A DNA stretch of 64,000 nt, taken from positions 124,001 to 188,000 of the forward strand of contig OZ253374.1 of the NCBI GenBank assembly GCA_965260935.1, written 5' to 3'. The notes under the pieces are model-generated. The model made no database searches. It worked only from the letters and a program-made list of their open reading frames with translations, and was not told the DNA's origin. This DNA is from JBBROS01 sp965260935 (GTDB lineage: Bacteria > Pseudomonadota > Alphaproteobacteria > Acetobacterales > Acetobacteraceae). Of the stretch, positions 24,283 to 33,107 are shown in pieces (position 1 is the first letter of the stretch; each line of letters opens with the position of its first letter). The position numbers and the translations under genes are program-made.

Positions 24283-27200
24283 CAAGGCGCGCTCCTTCCG
24301 GGTCGAAGAACACGGGCGCCGTGACCTTCGCGGCCGCCGGCTGTCCCGCCGTGGTGACATAAAGCGTCTCCCCGGCCCTGTCGCGCCCGCCCGCCAGCAT
24401 CGCCAGCGCGATCGAGCGCCCGAGCGTGGCGCTGTGATACGACGACGTGACGTGGCCAAGCGGCCTCCCCGACAGGTCCGCGCCCAGGATCTGCGCCCCC
24501 TCCTCCAGCACCAGCCCAGGGTCGTCGGTCAGCAGCCCCACAAGCTGCTTGCGCGCGGCCGACCGCATCGCCGGGCGCGCGAGCGAGCGCTTGCCCACGA
24601 AGTCGCGCTTCGCCTTGCCCAGCGCCCAGGACATACCAATGTCGTCCGGCGTCGCGGTGCCGTCCGTCTCCTGGCCGACGATGATGAACCCCTTCTCGGC
24701 CCGCAGCACATGCATCGTCTCGGTGCCGTACGGGGTAATTCCGTAAGGCTTCCCCGCCTCGTAGACCGCCTCCCACACCGCGCGCCCGTGGTCGGCGGGC
24801 ACGTTGATCTCGAAGCCCAATTCGCCGGTGAAGCTGACGCGGAACAGCCGGGCCGGCACGCCCGCGACCCGCCCCTCGGCGACGCTCATATGCGGAAACG
24901 CGCCGGGCGAGATGTCGATGCCCTCCACCAGCCCCATTATCACGGCGCGCGCCTTAGGCCCCTGCACGGCGATCACCGCCCACTGCTCGGTGGTGGAGGT
25001 CAGCCAGACATCGAGCTCCGGCCACTCGGTCTGCAGGTAGTCCTCCATCATGCCCAGCACCCGAGCCGCGCCGCCCGTCGTGGTGGTGACGTGGAAGCGC
25101 CCGGGGGCAAGCCGCCCGACCACCCCGTCGTCGGTGACGAACCCGTCCTCGCGCAGCATCAGCCCGTAGCGGCAGCGCCCAACCGCGAGCTTGGTCCAGG
25201 CATTGACGTACATTCGGTTCATGAACTCCGCCGCGTCCGGCCCGGCCACCTCGATCTTGCCCAAGGTCGAGCCGTCGAACAGCCCCACGCCCTCACGCAC
25301 CGCCCGGCACTCCCGCGCCACCGCCCGGTGCATGTCCTCGCCGCCGCGGGGAAAGTAGTGCGCGCGCTTCCACAGGCTCACGTCCTCGAACACGGCCCCA
25401 TGCTCCACGGCCCAGCCGTGGATCGGCGTCGTCCGCACCGGGTCGAACAGCTCCCCGCGCGACAGCCCGGCGAACGTGCCGAACGTCACCGGCGTGTAAG
25501 GCATCCGGAAGGTGGTCAGGCCGACCTTCGGGATCGGGCGGCCCAGCGTCTCGGCGACGATGCCGAGCGCGTTGATGTTCGACGTCTTGCCCTGGTCGGT
25601 CGCCATGCCCGTCGTGGTGTAGCGCTTGACGTGCTCGATGGAATGGAACCCCTCGCGCGCCGCGAGCGCGAGATCCTTGGCGGTCACGTCATTCTGGAAA
25701 TCGACGAACGCCTTGGGCCGCGCCCGCTTGCGCCCGCGGCTGTGCCCCTGCGGCAGCGCCCCGCTCATGCCCCCGCCGCCGAACGCGGGCGCCTCCGCGC
25801 CGAACCGCGGCGCCTTGGCCCTCGCGTAGCCCGCGGTCCGGCACGCGTCCGCCCCCGCCTCGGCCCCGTCCGCCAGCGCCGCCGCCAGCCCGAACACGCC
25901 GCGGCACGCCCCGGCCGACCGCTCCTGCTCAACCGAAATGCCGGGCACGAACGCCTCCATCTCGCCGTCGAAGCGCAACGTGCCGCGCGATTGCGAGAAC
26001 AGGTGCACGCTGGGCGTGAACCCGCCCGACATCAGCAGCAGATCGCACCGCACCGCCTTGGACCGGCTCACCCCCCCATCCGCCCCCACCCCGGCCAGCC
26101 GCACTTCATCGACCCGCAGCCCGCCCGTGGTCCCGACCACCGTGCTGGATCGGTAGATCGGCAAGCCCGCATCCCGCGCCGCCCGCGCCAGCTCCCCCGT
26201 CACCCGCGCCCTAGTGTCGGCGATGGCGGCGATCCGCACCCCCGCGCGATGCAGGTCGAGCGCCGCCCGGTAGGCCGCGTCGTGCGCCGTGACCACGACG
26301 GCCCGGCTGCCGCAGCGCACGCCGTAGCGGTTGAGATAGGTGCGCGCCGCATCCGCCAGCATCACGCCCGGACGGTCGTTGCCCGGGAACACCAGCGGAC
26401 GCTCGATCGCGCCCGCCGCCAGCACCACCTGCTTGGCCCGAACCTGCCACATCCGCTCCCGCGGCAGCTTTGGGTCCGGGTCCGCCATATGCTCGGTGAC
26501 GCGCTCCGCCAGCCCCATGAAATTAGCGGCGAAATACCCGAATGCCGTGGTCCGCGGCAGCAGCAACACCCGAGGGTTGCGCCCCAGCGCCGCCAGCGTC
26601 TCGGACAGCCACCGCAGCGCGGGCTTGCCGTCGATGCTGGCGGCGGTCTCGGCCAGCAGCGAGCCGCCCAGTTCCGCCTGCTCGTCGCACAGCATCACCC
26701 GCGCCCCACCCTCGGCCGCCGCCAGCGCCGCGGCAAGCCCGGCAGGCCCCGCGCCCACCACCAGCACGTCGCAATGGGCGAACCGGCTCAGGTAACGGTC
26801 CGGGTCGGGCAACGTCGGCGCGCGCCCCAGCCCGGCGGCGCGGCGGATGAACGGCTCGTAGAACCGGTCCCAAGCCTTTCGCGGCCACATGAAGGTCTTG
26901 TAGTAGAACCCGGCGGACAGGAACGGCGACAGCAGCCCGTTCACCGCCCCCACGTCGAACCGCAGCGACGGCGAGCGGTTCTGACTTTCCGCCTCCAGCC
27001 CGTCGTAAAGCTCCACCTGCGTCGCCCGCAGGTTGGGCGTATAACGGGCTGCATCGCGCCGCACGCCCACCAGCGCGTTCGGCTCGTCGGACCCGGCCGC
27101 CACGATCCCGCGCGGGCGGTGATACTTGAACGAGCGCCCAACCAGATGCACCCCGTTGGCCAGCAACGCGGACGCCAGCGTGTCGCCCTCAAGTCCCGTA

Positions 27201-27283
27201 TAGCCGCGCCCGTCGAAGGTGAACCGCACCGGCCGGGCGCGGTCGACCCGCCCCCCGCGCGCGGTACGCAGCCAGGCGCTCAC
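24272..27283 (-). CDS. soxA: Sarcosine oxidase alpha subunit
   Basis: A 1003-residue flavoprotein subunit. The N-terminal part is ferredoxin-like without cysteines, followed by a nucleotide-binding domain (VGAGPAGLAAAL, 177-187) that holds NAD+, and a C-terminal aminomethyltransferase (GCV_T-like) domain that binds tetrahydrofolate (GELGFEIN). The enzyme oxidises sarcosine to glycine, passing the one-carbon unit to folate and electrons to oxygen. GTG start overlaps the soxD stop (GTGA). Length matches the family. Confidence 0.95.
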   Translation of the reverse strand: MSAWLRTARGGRVDRARPVRFTFDGRGYTGLEGDTLASALLANGVHLVGRSFKYHRPRGIVAAGSDEPNALVGVRRDAARYTPNLRATQVELYDGLEAESQNRSPSLRFDVGAVNGLLSPFLSAGFYYKTFMWPRKAWDRFYEPFIRRAAGLGRAPTLPDPDRYLSRFAHCDVLVVGAGPAGLAAALAAAEGGARVMLCDEQAELGGSLLAETAASIDGKPALRWLSETLAALGRNPRVLLLPRTTAFGYFAANFMGLAERVTEHMADPDPKLPRERMWQVRAKQVVLAAGAIERPLVFPGNDRPGVMLADAARTYLNRYGVRCGSRAVVVTAHDAAYRAALDLHRAGVRIAAIADTRARVTGELARAARDAGLPIYRSSTVVGTTGGLRVDEVRLAGVGADGGVSRSKAVRCDLLLMSGGFTPSVHLFSQSRGTLRFDGEMEAFVPGISVEQERSAGACRGVFGLAAALADGAEAGADACRTAGYARAKAPRFGAEAPAFGGGGMSGALPQGHSRGRKRARPKAFVDFQNDVTAKDLALAAREGFHSIEHVKRYTTTGMATDQGKTSNINALGIVAETLGRPIPKVGLTTFRMPYTPVTFGTFAGLSRGELFDPVRTTPIHGWAVEHGAVFEDVSLWKRAHYFPRGGEDMHRAVARECRAVREGVGLFDGSTLGKIEVAGPDAAEFMNRMYVNAWTKLAVGRCRYGLMLREDGFVTDDGVVGRLAPGRFHVTTTTGGAARVLGMMEDYLQTEWPELDVWLTSTTEQWAVIAVQGPKARAVIMGLVEGIDISPGAFPHMSVAEGRVAGVPARLFRVSFTGELGFEINVPADHGRAVWEAVYEAGKPYGITPYGTETMHVLRAEKGFIIVGQETDGTATPDDIGMSWALGKAKRDFVGKRSLARPAMRSAARKQLVGLLTDDPGLVLEEGAQILGADLSGRPLGHVTSSYHSATLGRSIALAMLAGGRDRAGETLYVTTAGQPAAAKVTAPVFFDPEGARLDAA

Positions 27284-27606
27284 GCCGCCGCCCTTCCGAC
27301 TACCTTCGCCGGCAAGGCCTCGGCCGGCCGCGGCGCGTCGGGCCGCTGCTCGCCGATCTTATAGGTGGCGCTGAACACGTCGCTCGTGGTGTCCCGCAGC
27401 GCGTTGAAGAACCGCGCGCAGCCGTGCGTGTGCCGCCAGCGTTCCGCATGGACCCCCCGCGGGTTGGCGCGGAAGTAAAGAAACTCGGCCCATTCCTGGT
27501 CGGACAACGTGGACGGGTCGGCCGGGCGCGCGACATGGGCCTGCCCGCCATAGGTGAACTCCAGCTCCGGGCGTCGGCCGCAATAAGGGCAATCAATCAG
27601 CAGCAT
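27280..27606 (-). CDS. soxD: Sarcosine oxidase delta subunit
   Basis: A small zinc-binding subunit of 108 residues. Cys6, Cys9 (CPYCGRRPE), His59 and Cys63 (RHTHGC) coincide with the four zinc ligands of the known heterotetrameric enzyme. ATG at 27606 has AAGGAG 7 nt upstream; a longer frame to 27675 is not needed. It lies between soxB and soxA, and the repeat copy C is just upstream of its ribosome binding site. Confidence 0.95.
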   Translation of the reverse strand: MLLIDCPYCGRRPELEFTYGGQAHVARPADPSTLSDQEWAEFLYFRANPRGVHAERWRHTHGCARFFNALRDTTSDVFSATYKIGEQRPDAPRPAEALPAKVVGRAAA

Positions 27607-27616
27607 GGCAAGCTCC

Positions 27617-27672
27617 TTAAGGCAGCGTCGGCAAACAGTGCGGCAGCACGCCGGCAAAGCTGCCCGGCAAAA
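27617..27672 (-). repeat. Dispersed palindromic repeat, copy C
   Basis: Read on the minus strand it gives GGGCAGCTTTGCCGGCGTG, then CTGCCGCACTG, then TTGCCGACGCTGCCTTAAG. It is located in the 124-bp soxB-soxD spacer and ends inside the soxD Shine-Dalgarno region, so its folding could affect soxD translation. Confidence 0.55.
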
Positions 27673-27730
27673 CAACGATCAAGGCTTCGTTCGTTCGACC
27701 AAATCATAGCGGCCATCGTCGAACGAGCCC

Positions 27731-28984
27731 TCAATGCGCGACGGCGGCGGCGGCGGCCTCGTCGATCATCACGCCGTCGCGGAACCGCTCGATGGTGTAA
27801 GGCGCGTTGATCGGATGCGGCTCGTCACGCGCCATGGTCCACGCCAGCAGGTGCGCCGCCCCTGGCGTCGCCTTGAACCCGCCCGTCCCCCAGCCGCAGT
27901 TGACGTAAAGCCCGGCAACCGGCGTCTTGGCCAGGATCGGCGACCGGTCCGGCGTCACATCCACCGTCCCGCCCCAGTTCCGCAGCATCCGCATCCGCCG
28001 GAACATCGGGAACAGCTCGCAGATCGCGTCCAGCGTATGCGCCGGAATATGCAGCCCGCCGCGCTGGGTATAGGAGGTGTAGGCGTCCGTCCCGGCCCCG
28101 ATCACCAGCTCGCCCTTGTCGGACTGGCTGATATAGGCATGGATGGTGTTGCTCATCACCACGCACGGGAACACCGGCTTGACCGGCTCGCTCACCAGCG
28201 CCTGCAACGGGAAGCTCTCGAGCGGCATCCGCACCCCGGCCATCCCCAGCACCACGCTGGAATTGCCCGCGGCCGAGACGCCGATCTTCCGGGTGCGGAT
28301 CGCCCCCCGCGTGGTCTCCACCCCGCTCACCGCGCCCGAGGCGTCGCGCCGGATCGCCGTCACCTCGCAGTTCTGGATGATGTCGACGCCCATCGCGTCC
28401 GCGGCGCGGGCGTAGCCCCAGGCGACGGCGTCGTGCCGCGCCGTGCCGCCCCGCCGCTGCAACGCCGCCCCCAGCACCGGGTAGCGCATGTTGGCCGAGA
28501 TGTTGAGCGGCGGGCAGAACGCCTTCGCCTGCTCCGCGCTCAGCCACTCGTTGTCCACCCCGTTGACCCGGTTGGCATGGACGTGGCGCTTGAACACCTG
28601 CACGTCGTGGATGTTGTGCGCCAGCATCATCACCCCGCGCTGGCTGAACATGACGTTGTAGTTCAGCTCCTGCGACAGCCCCTCCCATCGCCTGACCGCG
28701 TGGTCGTAAAGCGCGGCGCTCTCGTCGAACAGGTAGTTGGAGCGGATGATGGTGGTGTTGCGCCCGGTGTTGCCGCCGCCGATCCAGCCCCGCTCCAGCA
28801 CGGCAATGCGACGCAGCCCGTGATCCTTCGCCAGATGGTAGGCGGCGCCAAGCCCATGCCCGCCGCCGCCGATGACGACGGCGTCGTAGGCCGGCTTCGG
28901 TTCCGGAAAGCGCCACTGCGACGGCCAGTTCTTCTGCCCGCCAAGCGCGTGGCGAACGAGCGACAAGGCGGAGAAACGGTCCAT
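27731..28984 (-). CDS. soxB: Sarcosine oxidase beta subunit
   Basis: The 417-residue flavoprotein holds the catalytic FAD. The dinucleotide motif is VVIGGGGHGLGAAYHL (37-52), and the covalent-flavin histidine is the one in GGTARHDAVAW (about 184). ATG at 28984 is only five bases after the glyA stop on the transcribed strand, giving tight coupling with glyA. The order glyA-soxBDAG is the classical sarcosine oxidase arrangement. Confidence 0.95.
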   Translation of the reverse strand: MDRFSALSLVRHALGGQKNWPSQWRFPEPKPAYDAVVIGGGGHGLGAAYHLAKDHGLRRIAVLERGWIGGGNTGRNTTIIRSNYLFDESAALYDHAVRRWEGLSQELNYNVMFSQRGVMMLAHNIHDVQVFKRHVHANRVNGVDNEWLSAEQAKAFCPPLNISANMRYPVLGAALQRRGGTARHDAVAWGYARAADAMGVDIIQNCEVTAIRRDASGAVSGVETTRGAIRTRKIGVSAAGNSSVVLGMAGVRMPLESFPLQALVSEPVKPVFPCVVMSNTIHAYISQSDKGELVIGAGTDAYTSYTQRGGLHIPAHTLDAICELFPMFRRMRMLRNWGGTVDVTPDRSPILAKTPVAGLYVNCGWGTGGFKATPGAAHLLAWTMARDEPHPINAPYTIERFRDGVMIDEAAAAAVAH

Positions 28985-28989
28985 CCCGG

Positions 28990-30285
28990 TCACGCCCCGT
29001 GGTAGATCGGGAAGGCCTGGCACAGCGCCCGCACCTTCTCCCGCACCGAGGCGACCACAGCCTCCTCCTCTGCCGTGCCGGCCGCATCCAGCACGTCGCC
29101 GATCAGGTTGGCGACGCGGCCGAACTCCGCCACCCCGAAGCCGCGCGTGGTGCAGGCGGGCGTGCCCAGCCGGATGCCGGAGGTGACGGCCGGCTTCTCC
29201 GGGTCGAACGGGATGCCGTTCTTGTTGCAGGTGATGCCGGCGCGGTCCAGCACCTGCTCGGCTGCCTTGCCGGTCAGCTTCTTGGGGCGCAGGTCGACCA
29301 GCACCAGGTGCGTGTCGGTCCCGCCGGACACGATGTCGCATCCGCGCTTCAGAAGCCCGGCCGCCAGCGCCGCCGCGTTGGCCACCACCGCGCGGGCGTA
29401 GTCCTTGAACTCGGGCGCCAGCGCCTCGCCGAACGCCACCGCCTTGGCGGCGATGACGTGCTCCAGCGGCCCGCCCTGCAGGCCGGGGAAAACCGCCGAA
29501 TTGAGCTTCTTGGCCAGGTCCGCGTCGTTGGTCAGGATCATGCCGCCGCGCGGGCCGCGCAGGGTCTTGTGCGTCGTGGTCGTCACGATATGGGCATGGG
29601 GGAACGGGCTCGGATGCACCCCGGCCGCCACCAGCCCCGAGATATGGGCGATGTCGGCCATCAAGATCGCCCCCACCTCGTCGGCCACGGCGCGGAAGCG
29701 GGCGAAGTCGATGACGCGCGGAATGGCCGATCCGCCGACGATGATCAAGCGCGGACGATGCTCGCGCGCCAGCGCCGCCATCTGGTCGTAGTCGATGCCC
29801 TGCGTATCGGCCCGCACGCCGTAATGCACCGGGCGGAACCACTTGCCGGACAACGTCGGCGCAGCCCCGTGCGTCAGGTGCCCGCCATGGGCAAGGCTCA
29901 TGCCCAGGATCGCGTCGCCCGGCTGCAACAGCGCGAACAGCACGGCGGCGTTGGCCTGCGCCCCCGAATGCGGCTGCACGTTGGCGAACCCGCAACCGAA
30001 TAACTGCTTTGCGCGGTCAATCGCCAGTTGCTCGGTCACGTCCACGTGCTCGCAGCCGCCGTAGTAGCGCCGCCCGGGATACCCCTCGGCATACTTGTTG
30101 GTCAGCACGCTACCCTGCGCCTGCAACACCGCGGGCGAGACGATGTTCTCGCTGGCGATCAGCTCCAGGCCATCCTGCTGCCGGGCCAGCTCGGCGGCGA
30201 TAGCGGCGGCGACTTCCGGGTCGGCGGAAAGGCCGCGGGCGAAGAAGCCGGGATCTTGGGTGCGGAGTGCGGCGGTTTGTGCCAT
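28990..30285 (-). CDS. glyA: Serine hydroxymethyltransferase
   Basis: A PLP enzyme of 431 residues interconverting serine and glycine with tetrahydrofolate. The Schiff-base lysine is Lys240 (TTTTHKTLRGPRGG), with Asp211 and His214 in ADIAHISGL. ATG at 30285 has GAAGG about 9 nt upstream; the frame is open farther up but not conserved. Next to soxBDAG it disposes of the glycine and 5,10-methylene-tetrahydrofolate made by sarcosine oxidase. This copy may be separate from a housekeeping glyA elsewhere. Confidence 0.95.
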   Translation of the reverse strand: MAQTAALRTQDPGFFARGLSADPEVAAAIAAELARQQDGLELIASENIVSPAVLQAQGSVLTNKYAEGYPGRRYYGGCEHVDVTEQLAIDRAKQLFGCGFANVQPHSGAQANAAVLFALLQPGDAILGMSLAHGGHLTHGAAPTLSGKWFRPVHYGVRADTQGIDYDQMAALAREHRPRLIIVGGSAIPRVIDFARFRAVADEVGAILMADIAHISGLVAAGVHPSPFPHAHIVTTTTHKTLRGPRGGMILTNDADLAKKLNSAVFPGLQGGPLEHVIAAKAVAFGEALAPEFKDYARAVVANAAALAAGLLKRGCDIVSGGTDTHLVLVDLRPKKLTGKAAEQVLDRAGITCNKNGIPFDPEKPAVTSGIRLGTPACTTRGFGVAEFGRVANLIGDVLDAAGTAEEEAVVASVREKVRALCQAFPIYHGA

Positions 30286-30397
30286 GGGGTTGATGCCTTC
30301 TCTGAGTTCTCGTGGCAGTACTGCGTCGGCCCGGGCGGGGAAAGCCATGAACGCCTTCCCCGCCGTGCTTGGCTTGGATGCTGTCGCCTGTTCGCTT

Positions 30398-30455
30398 GTA
30401 TCGTATCGTCGCGCGGCCAGTCTGCAAGCGTAAGGCCGCCGTCTCCATACGATAC
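30398..30455. other. Long inverted repeat in the 363-bp glyA-zwf spacer
   Basis: Arms GTATCGTAT and ATACGATAC (9 bp, perfect) enclose a second stem GCGGCC/GGCCGC with a 15-nt loop. It lies 113 bp upstream of glyA and 194 bp upstream of zwf. The outer arms could be a regulator operator, or the whole could be an RNA element in the glyA leader. I see no gene in 30286-30648. Confidence 0.4.
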
Positions 30456-30648
30456 CAGGCCGCCATCGCCATGTCGCCCATGGCCCCGGCTGCGGGCCTC
30501 GCTGGCGCAGGCGTGCCCGGGGTGTCCGAAACCGACGGCTTGCCGCGGCCAGGGAACACGTCAACCGGCCCCGCAACCCTGCACGCCTGGACGAAACCCG
30601 GCCGCCGGCGCACACTTCCCGCAGGGCAACAACACGGAGCTTGCGCCG

Positions 30649-32127
30649 ATGGCCGTGAAGCCGGTCGATACCTTCGACTACATCGTGTTCGGCGCCACCG
30701 GCGACCTGACGATACGCAAGCTGCTGCCCGCCCTGTATTACCGCTTCCGCGACGGCGTCATCCCCAATGACTCCCGGATCATCGGCGCGGCCCGCTCAGA
30801 CCTGGACGACGACGCCTTCCGCGCCCGCGCCGCCGACGCGCTGCATCGGCACATCGCCAAGGCGGACCTCAATCCGGACGTGCTGAACCGCTTCCTGGCC
30901 CTGCTGCATTACGCCCGCGGCGACGCAACCAAGGGTCGCGGATTGCAGGCCCTGCACCAGATTCTGCACGACCATCCCAGCCGCATCCGCGTCTTCTACA
31001 TGGCCACCTCGCCGGACCTCTACGGGCCGACCTGCGAGAACCTGCATGCGTCCGGCCTCGTCCACGACACCTCGCGCATCGTGCTGGAAAAGCCGATCGG
31101 ACACGACCTCGCCTCGGCCAAGCGGATCAACGACGTGGTGGGCCAGTACTTCTCCGAGCAGCAGACCTTCCGCATCGACCATTACCTCGGCAAGGAAACG
31201 GTGCAGAACCTGCTGGCGCTGCGCTTCGCCAATGTCGTCTTCGAGCGCCTGTGGAACGCCGACGTGATCGACCACGTGCAGATCACCGTGGGCGAGACCG
31301 TCGGCGTGGAGAGCCGCGGCGACTACTACGACGGCTCCGGCGCGCTGCGCGACATGGTGCAGAACCACCTGCTCCAGCTCCTGTGCCTGCTGGCGATGGA
31401 GCCGCCGATCAACCTGGACGCCGACGCCGTCCGCGACGAGAAGCTGAAGGTCTTGCGCGCCCTCAAGCCGATCGCGCCGCACGAGGTCGGCCACGTCACG
31501 GTGCGCGGCCAATACAGCCAGGGCGCAGTCCTCGGCCAGGCGGTCCCCGGCTACCTGGCCGACCTCGGGGAAGACCGGACCAGCCGCACCGAAACCTTCG
31601 TCGCCATCAAGGCCGAGATCCAGAACTGGCGCTGGGCGAACGTCCCGTTCTACCTGCGCAGCGGCAAGCGCCTGCCGCAGAAGGTCAGCGAGATCGTCGT
31701 GCAGTTCCGCGGCACGCCGTTCAGCGTGTTCCGCCGCGAGGCCGGCGAGCAGCTCTCGCCCAACAAGCTCATCATCCGCCTCCAGCCGGAAGAGGGCATG
31801 AAGCTCGAACTCATGACCAAAAGCCCCGAGCCCGGCGGCCTGCACCTCAGCCCGACGCAGCTCGACATCAGCTTCGAGAAAGCCTTCGGCACCCGCTACC
31901 CCGACGCCTACGAACGCCTGCTGATGGACTGCGTGCGCGGCAACCCCACCCTGTTCATGCGCCGCGACGAGGTCGAGACCGCCTGGAGCTGGGTCGAGCC
32001 GATCATCGGCGCCTGGGAGGAAAACCGGGAGCCGCCGCGCCTCTACCCGGCCGGCTCATGGGGCCCGACATCGGCCATCGCGCTGATCGAACGCGACGGC
32101 CGCACCTGGCACGAGGAACTCGGTTGA
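30649..32127 (+). CDS. zwf: Glucose-6-phosphate 1-dehydrogenase
   Basis: A 492-residue enzyme producing 6-phosphogluconolactone and NADPH (pentose phosphate and Entner-Doudoroff entry). The coenzyme motif is FGATGDLTIRKL (14-25), and the substrate-binding RIDHYLGKE occupies 175-183. ATG at 30649 with GGAG 9 nt upstream; the much longer open frame upstream is a GC artefact. No pgl or edd neighbour is present. Confidence 0.95.
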   Translation: MAVKPVDTFDYIVFGATGDLTIRKLLPALYYRFRDGVIPNDSRIIGAARSDLDDDAFRARAADALHRHIAKADLNPDVLNRFLALLHYARGDATKGRGLQALHQILHDHPSRIRVFYMATSPDLYGPTCENLHASGLVHDTSRIVLEKPIGHDLASAKRINDVVGQYFSEQQTFRIDHYLGKETVQNLLALRFANVVFERLWNADVIDHVQITVGETVGVESRGDYYDGSGALRDMVQNHLLQLLCLLAMEPPINLDADAVRDEKLKVLRALKPIAPHEVGHVTVRGQYSQGAVLGQAVPGYLADLGEDRTSRTETFVAIKAEIQNWRWANVPFYLRSGKRLPQKVSEIVVQFRGTPFSVFRREAGEQLSPNKLIIRLQPEEGMKLELMTKSPEPGGLHLSPTQLDISFEKAFGTRYPDAYERLLMDCVRGNPTLFMRRDEVETAWSWVEPIIGAWEENREPPRLYPAGSWGPTSAIALIERDGRTWHEELG

Positions 32128-32164
32128 ACGGCCATCGCCCCGACATCGTGAGGGCGACAAGGAC

Positions 32165-32872
32165 CTAGCCAACCCGCATCAGCCGGGCGCTCCCCGCGTT
32201 CAGCCACCGCGTGGCCGCCTCGCGATGCGGGGTAAGCTGCGCCACCAAGGCCCAGAACAGCGGACCGTGGTTCATGTGCCGCAGATGCGCCACCTCGTGC
32301 GCCACCACGTAGTCCTGCACCAGACGCGGCGCCATCACCAGGCGCCAGGAAAACATCAGCGTGCCCGTAGCCGTGCAACTCCCCCACCGGGTCCGCGTAT
32401 CCTTCACAACCACCCGGCGCACCTGGAGCCCGGCCCGGGCCGCCTTCTCCGCCGCCGCCGCCCCCAGCCGGAGACGGGCCTCGGCGCGCATGAAGTCGCC
32501 GACCCGCCGCGCCAGGAATTCCGCCGCGCCCGTGACGACCAGCTCGCCGCCCTCCAGCCGGACGACGCCGCGCCCGGGCTGATGCCGCACCCGCACCAAG
32601 TCCCCATGGAGGAGAACCTCCGAGCCGTCCGCGAACACGAGAACCGCCGGCAGCTTGGCCAACCGGTCCGCCACCCACCCCGCGTGCTGCTGCAACAGCG
32701 CCCGCCCGCTCGCTTGGGCCGCCCGCGCGGGCAGCGTGACGATGACGCCCCCCTCGCGCTGGTCGATCCGCAAGCTGATGCGCTTGGCCCGTGCGCTGCG
32801 CCGCCAAAGCACGCGCGTCGGCCCATGCGGGAGCTGCACGACCTCAATAAGAGAAGCAGCCAAGGCTTTCAC
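32165..32872 (-). CDS. YgjP-like metal-dependent hydrolase
   Basis: A 235-residue M48-related zinc-peptidase-fold protein with HEVAHLRHMNH (His192, Glu193, His196, third ligand His202) and the upstream TRTRWGSC typical of the family. I use GTG at 32872; another GTG at 32980 would add 36 residues that do not look conserved. Cytoplasmic; the substrate is unknown in this family. It is convergent with zwf, with a 37-bp gap. Confidence 0.82.
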   Translation of the reverse strand: MKALAASLIEVVQLPHGPTRVLWRRSARAKRISLRIDQREGGVIVTLPARAAQASGRALLQQHAGWVADRLAKLPAVLVFADGSEVLLHGDLVRVRHQPGRGVVRLEGGELVVTGAAEFLARRVGDFMRAEARLRLGAAAAEKAARAGLQVRRVVVKDTRTRWGSCTATGTLMFSWRLVMAPRLVQDYVVAHEVAHLRHMNHGPLFWALVAQLTPHREAATRWLNAGSARLMRVG

Positions 32873-33031
32873 GCCGCGCGCTTCGGCGTAAACATGAAAC
32901 GGCCCGCCACCCTGCTCACAGGGCAAAGGCCATAGGCTGTGCCCCTGGACCTCAAGGAGGCCGCAAGCCTCAGACCCCACTCAGTCATAAAAGAACGCGG
33001 CAAAGAACAATTCCTTAACGAATCGGGGTTT

Positions 33032-33070
33032 GGGGCCTATGGCCCCAACGGGTCCAGGGCAGCGCCCTGG
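33032..33070. other. Two adjacent GC hairpins in the 235-bp gap 32873-33107
   Basis: GGGGCC-TAT-GGCCCC is followed four bases later by CCAGGGC-AGC-GCCCTGG. Paired stems of this sort between genes look like a dispersed terminator-like element. Nothing else is seen in the gap. Confidence 0.5.
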
Positions 33071-33107
33071 CCTTGCTCGTTTCAAATGCAACGGCCCGCC
33101 GCCCCCC

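Noticed and set aside
24272..27283. A working 2Fe-2S cluster in the SoxA N-terminal domain
   Set aside because: The ferredoxin-like segment has no cysteine in the first 170 residues, as in known SoxA proteins.
23810..27364. A 1184-codon open frame opposite soxA-soxG
   Set aside because: It is antisense to clearly conserved sarcosine oxidase genes; its product is Arg/His/Pro-rich with no motifs. High GC removes stop codons in this frame.
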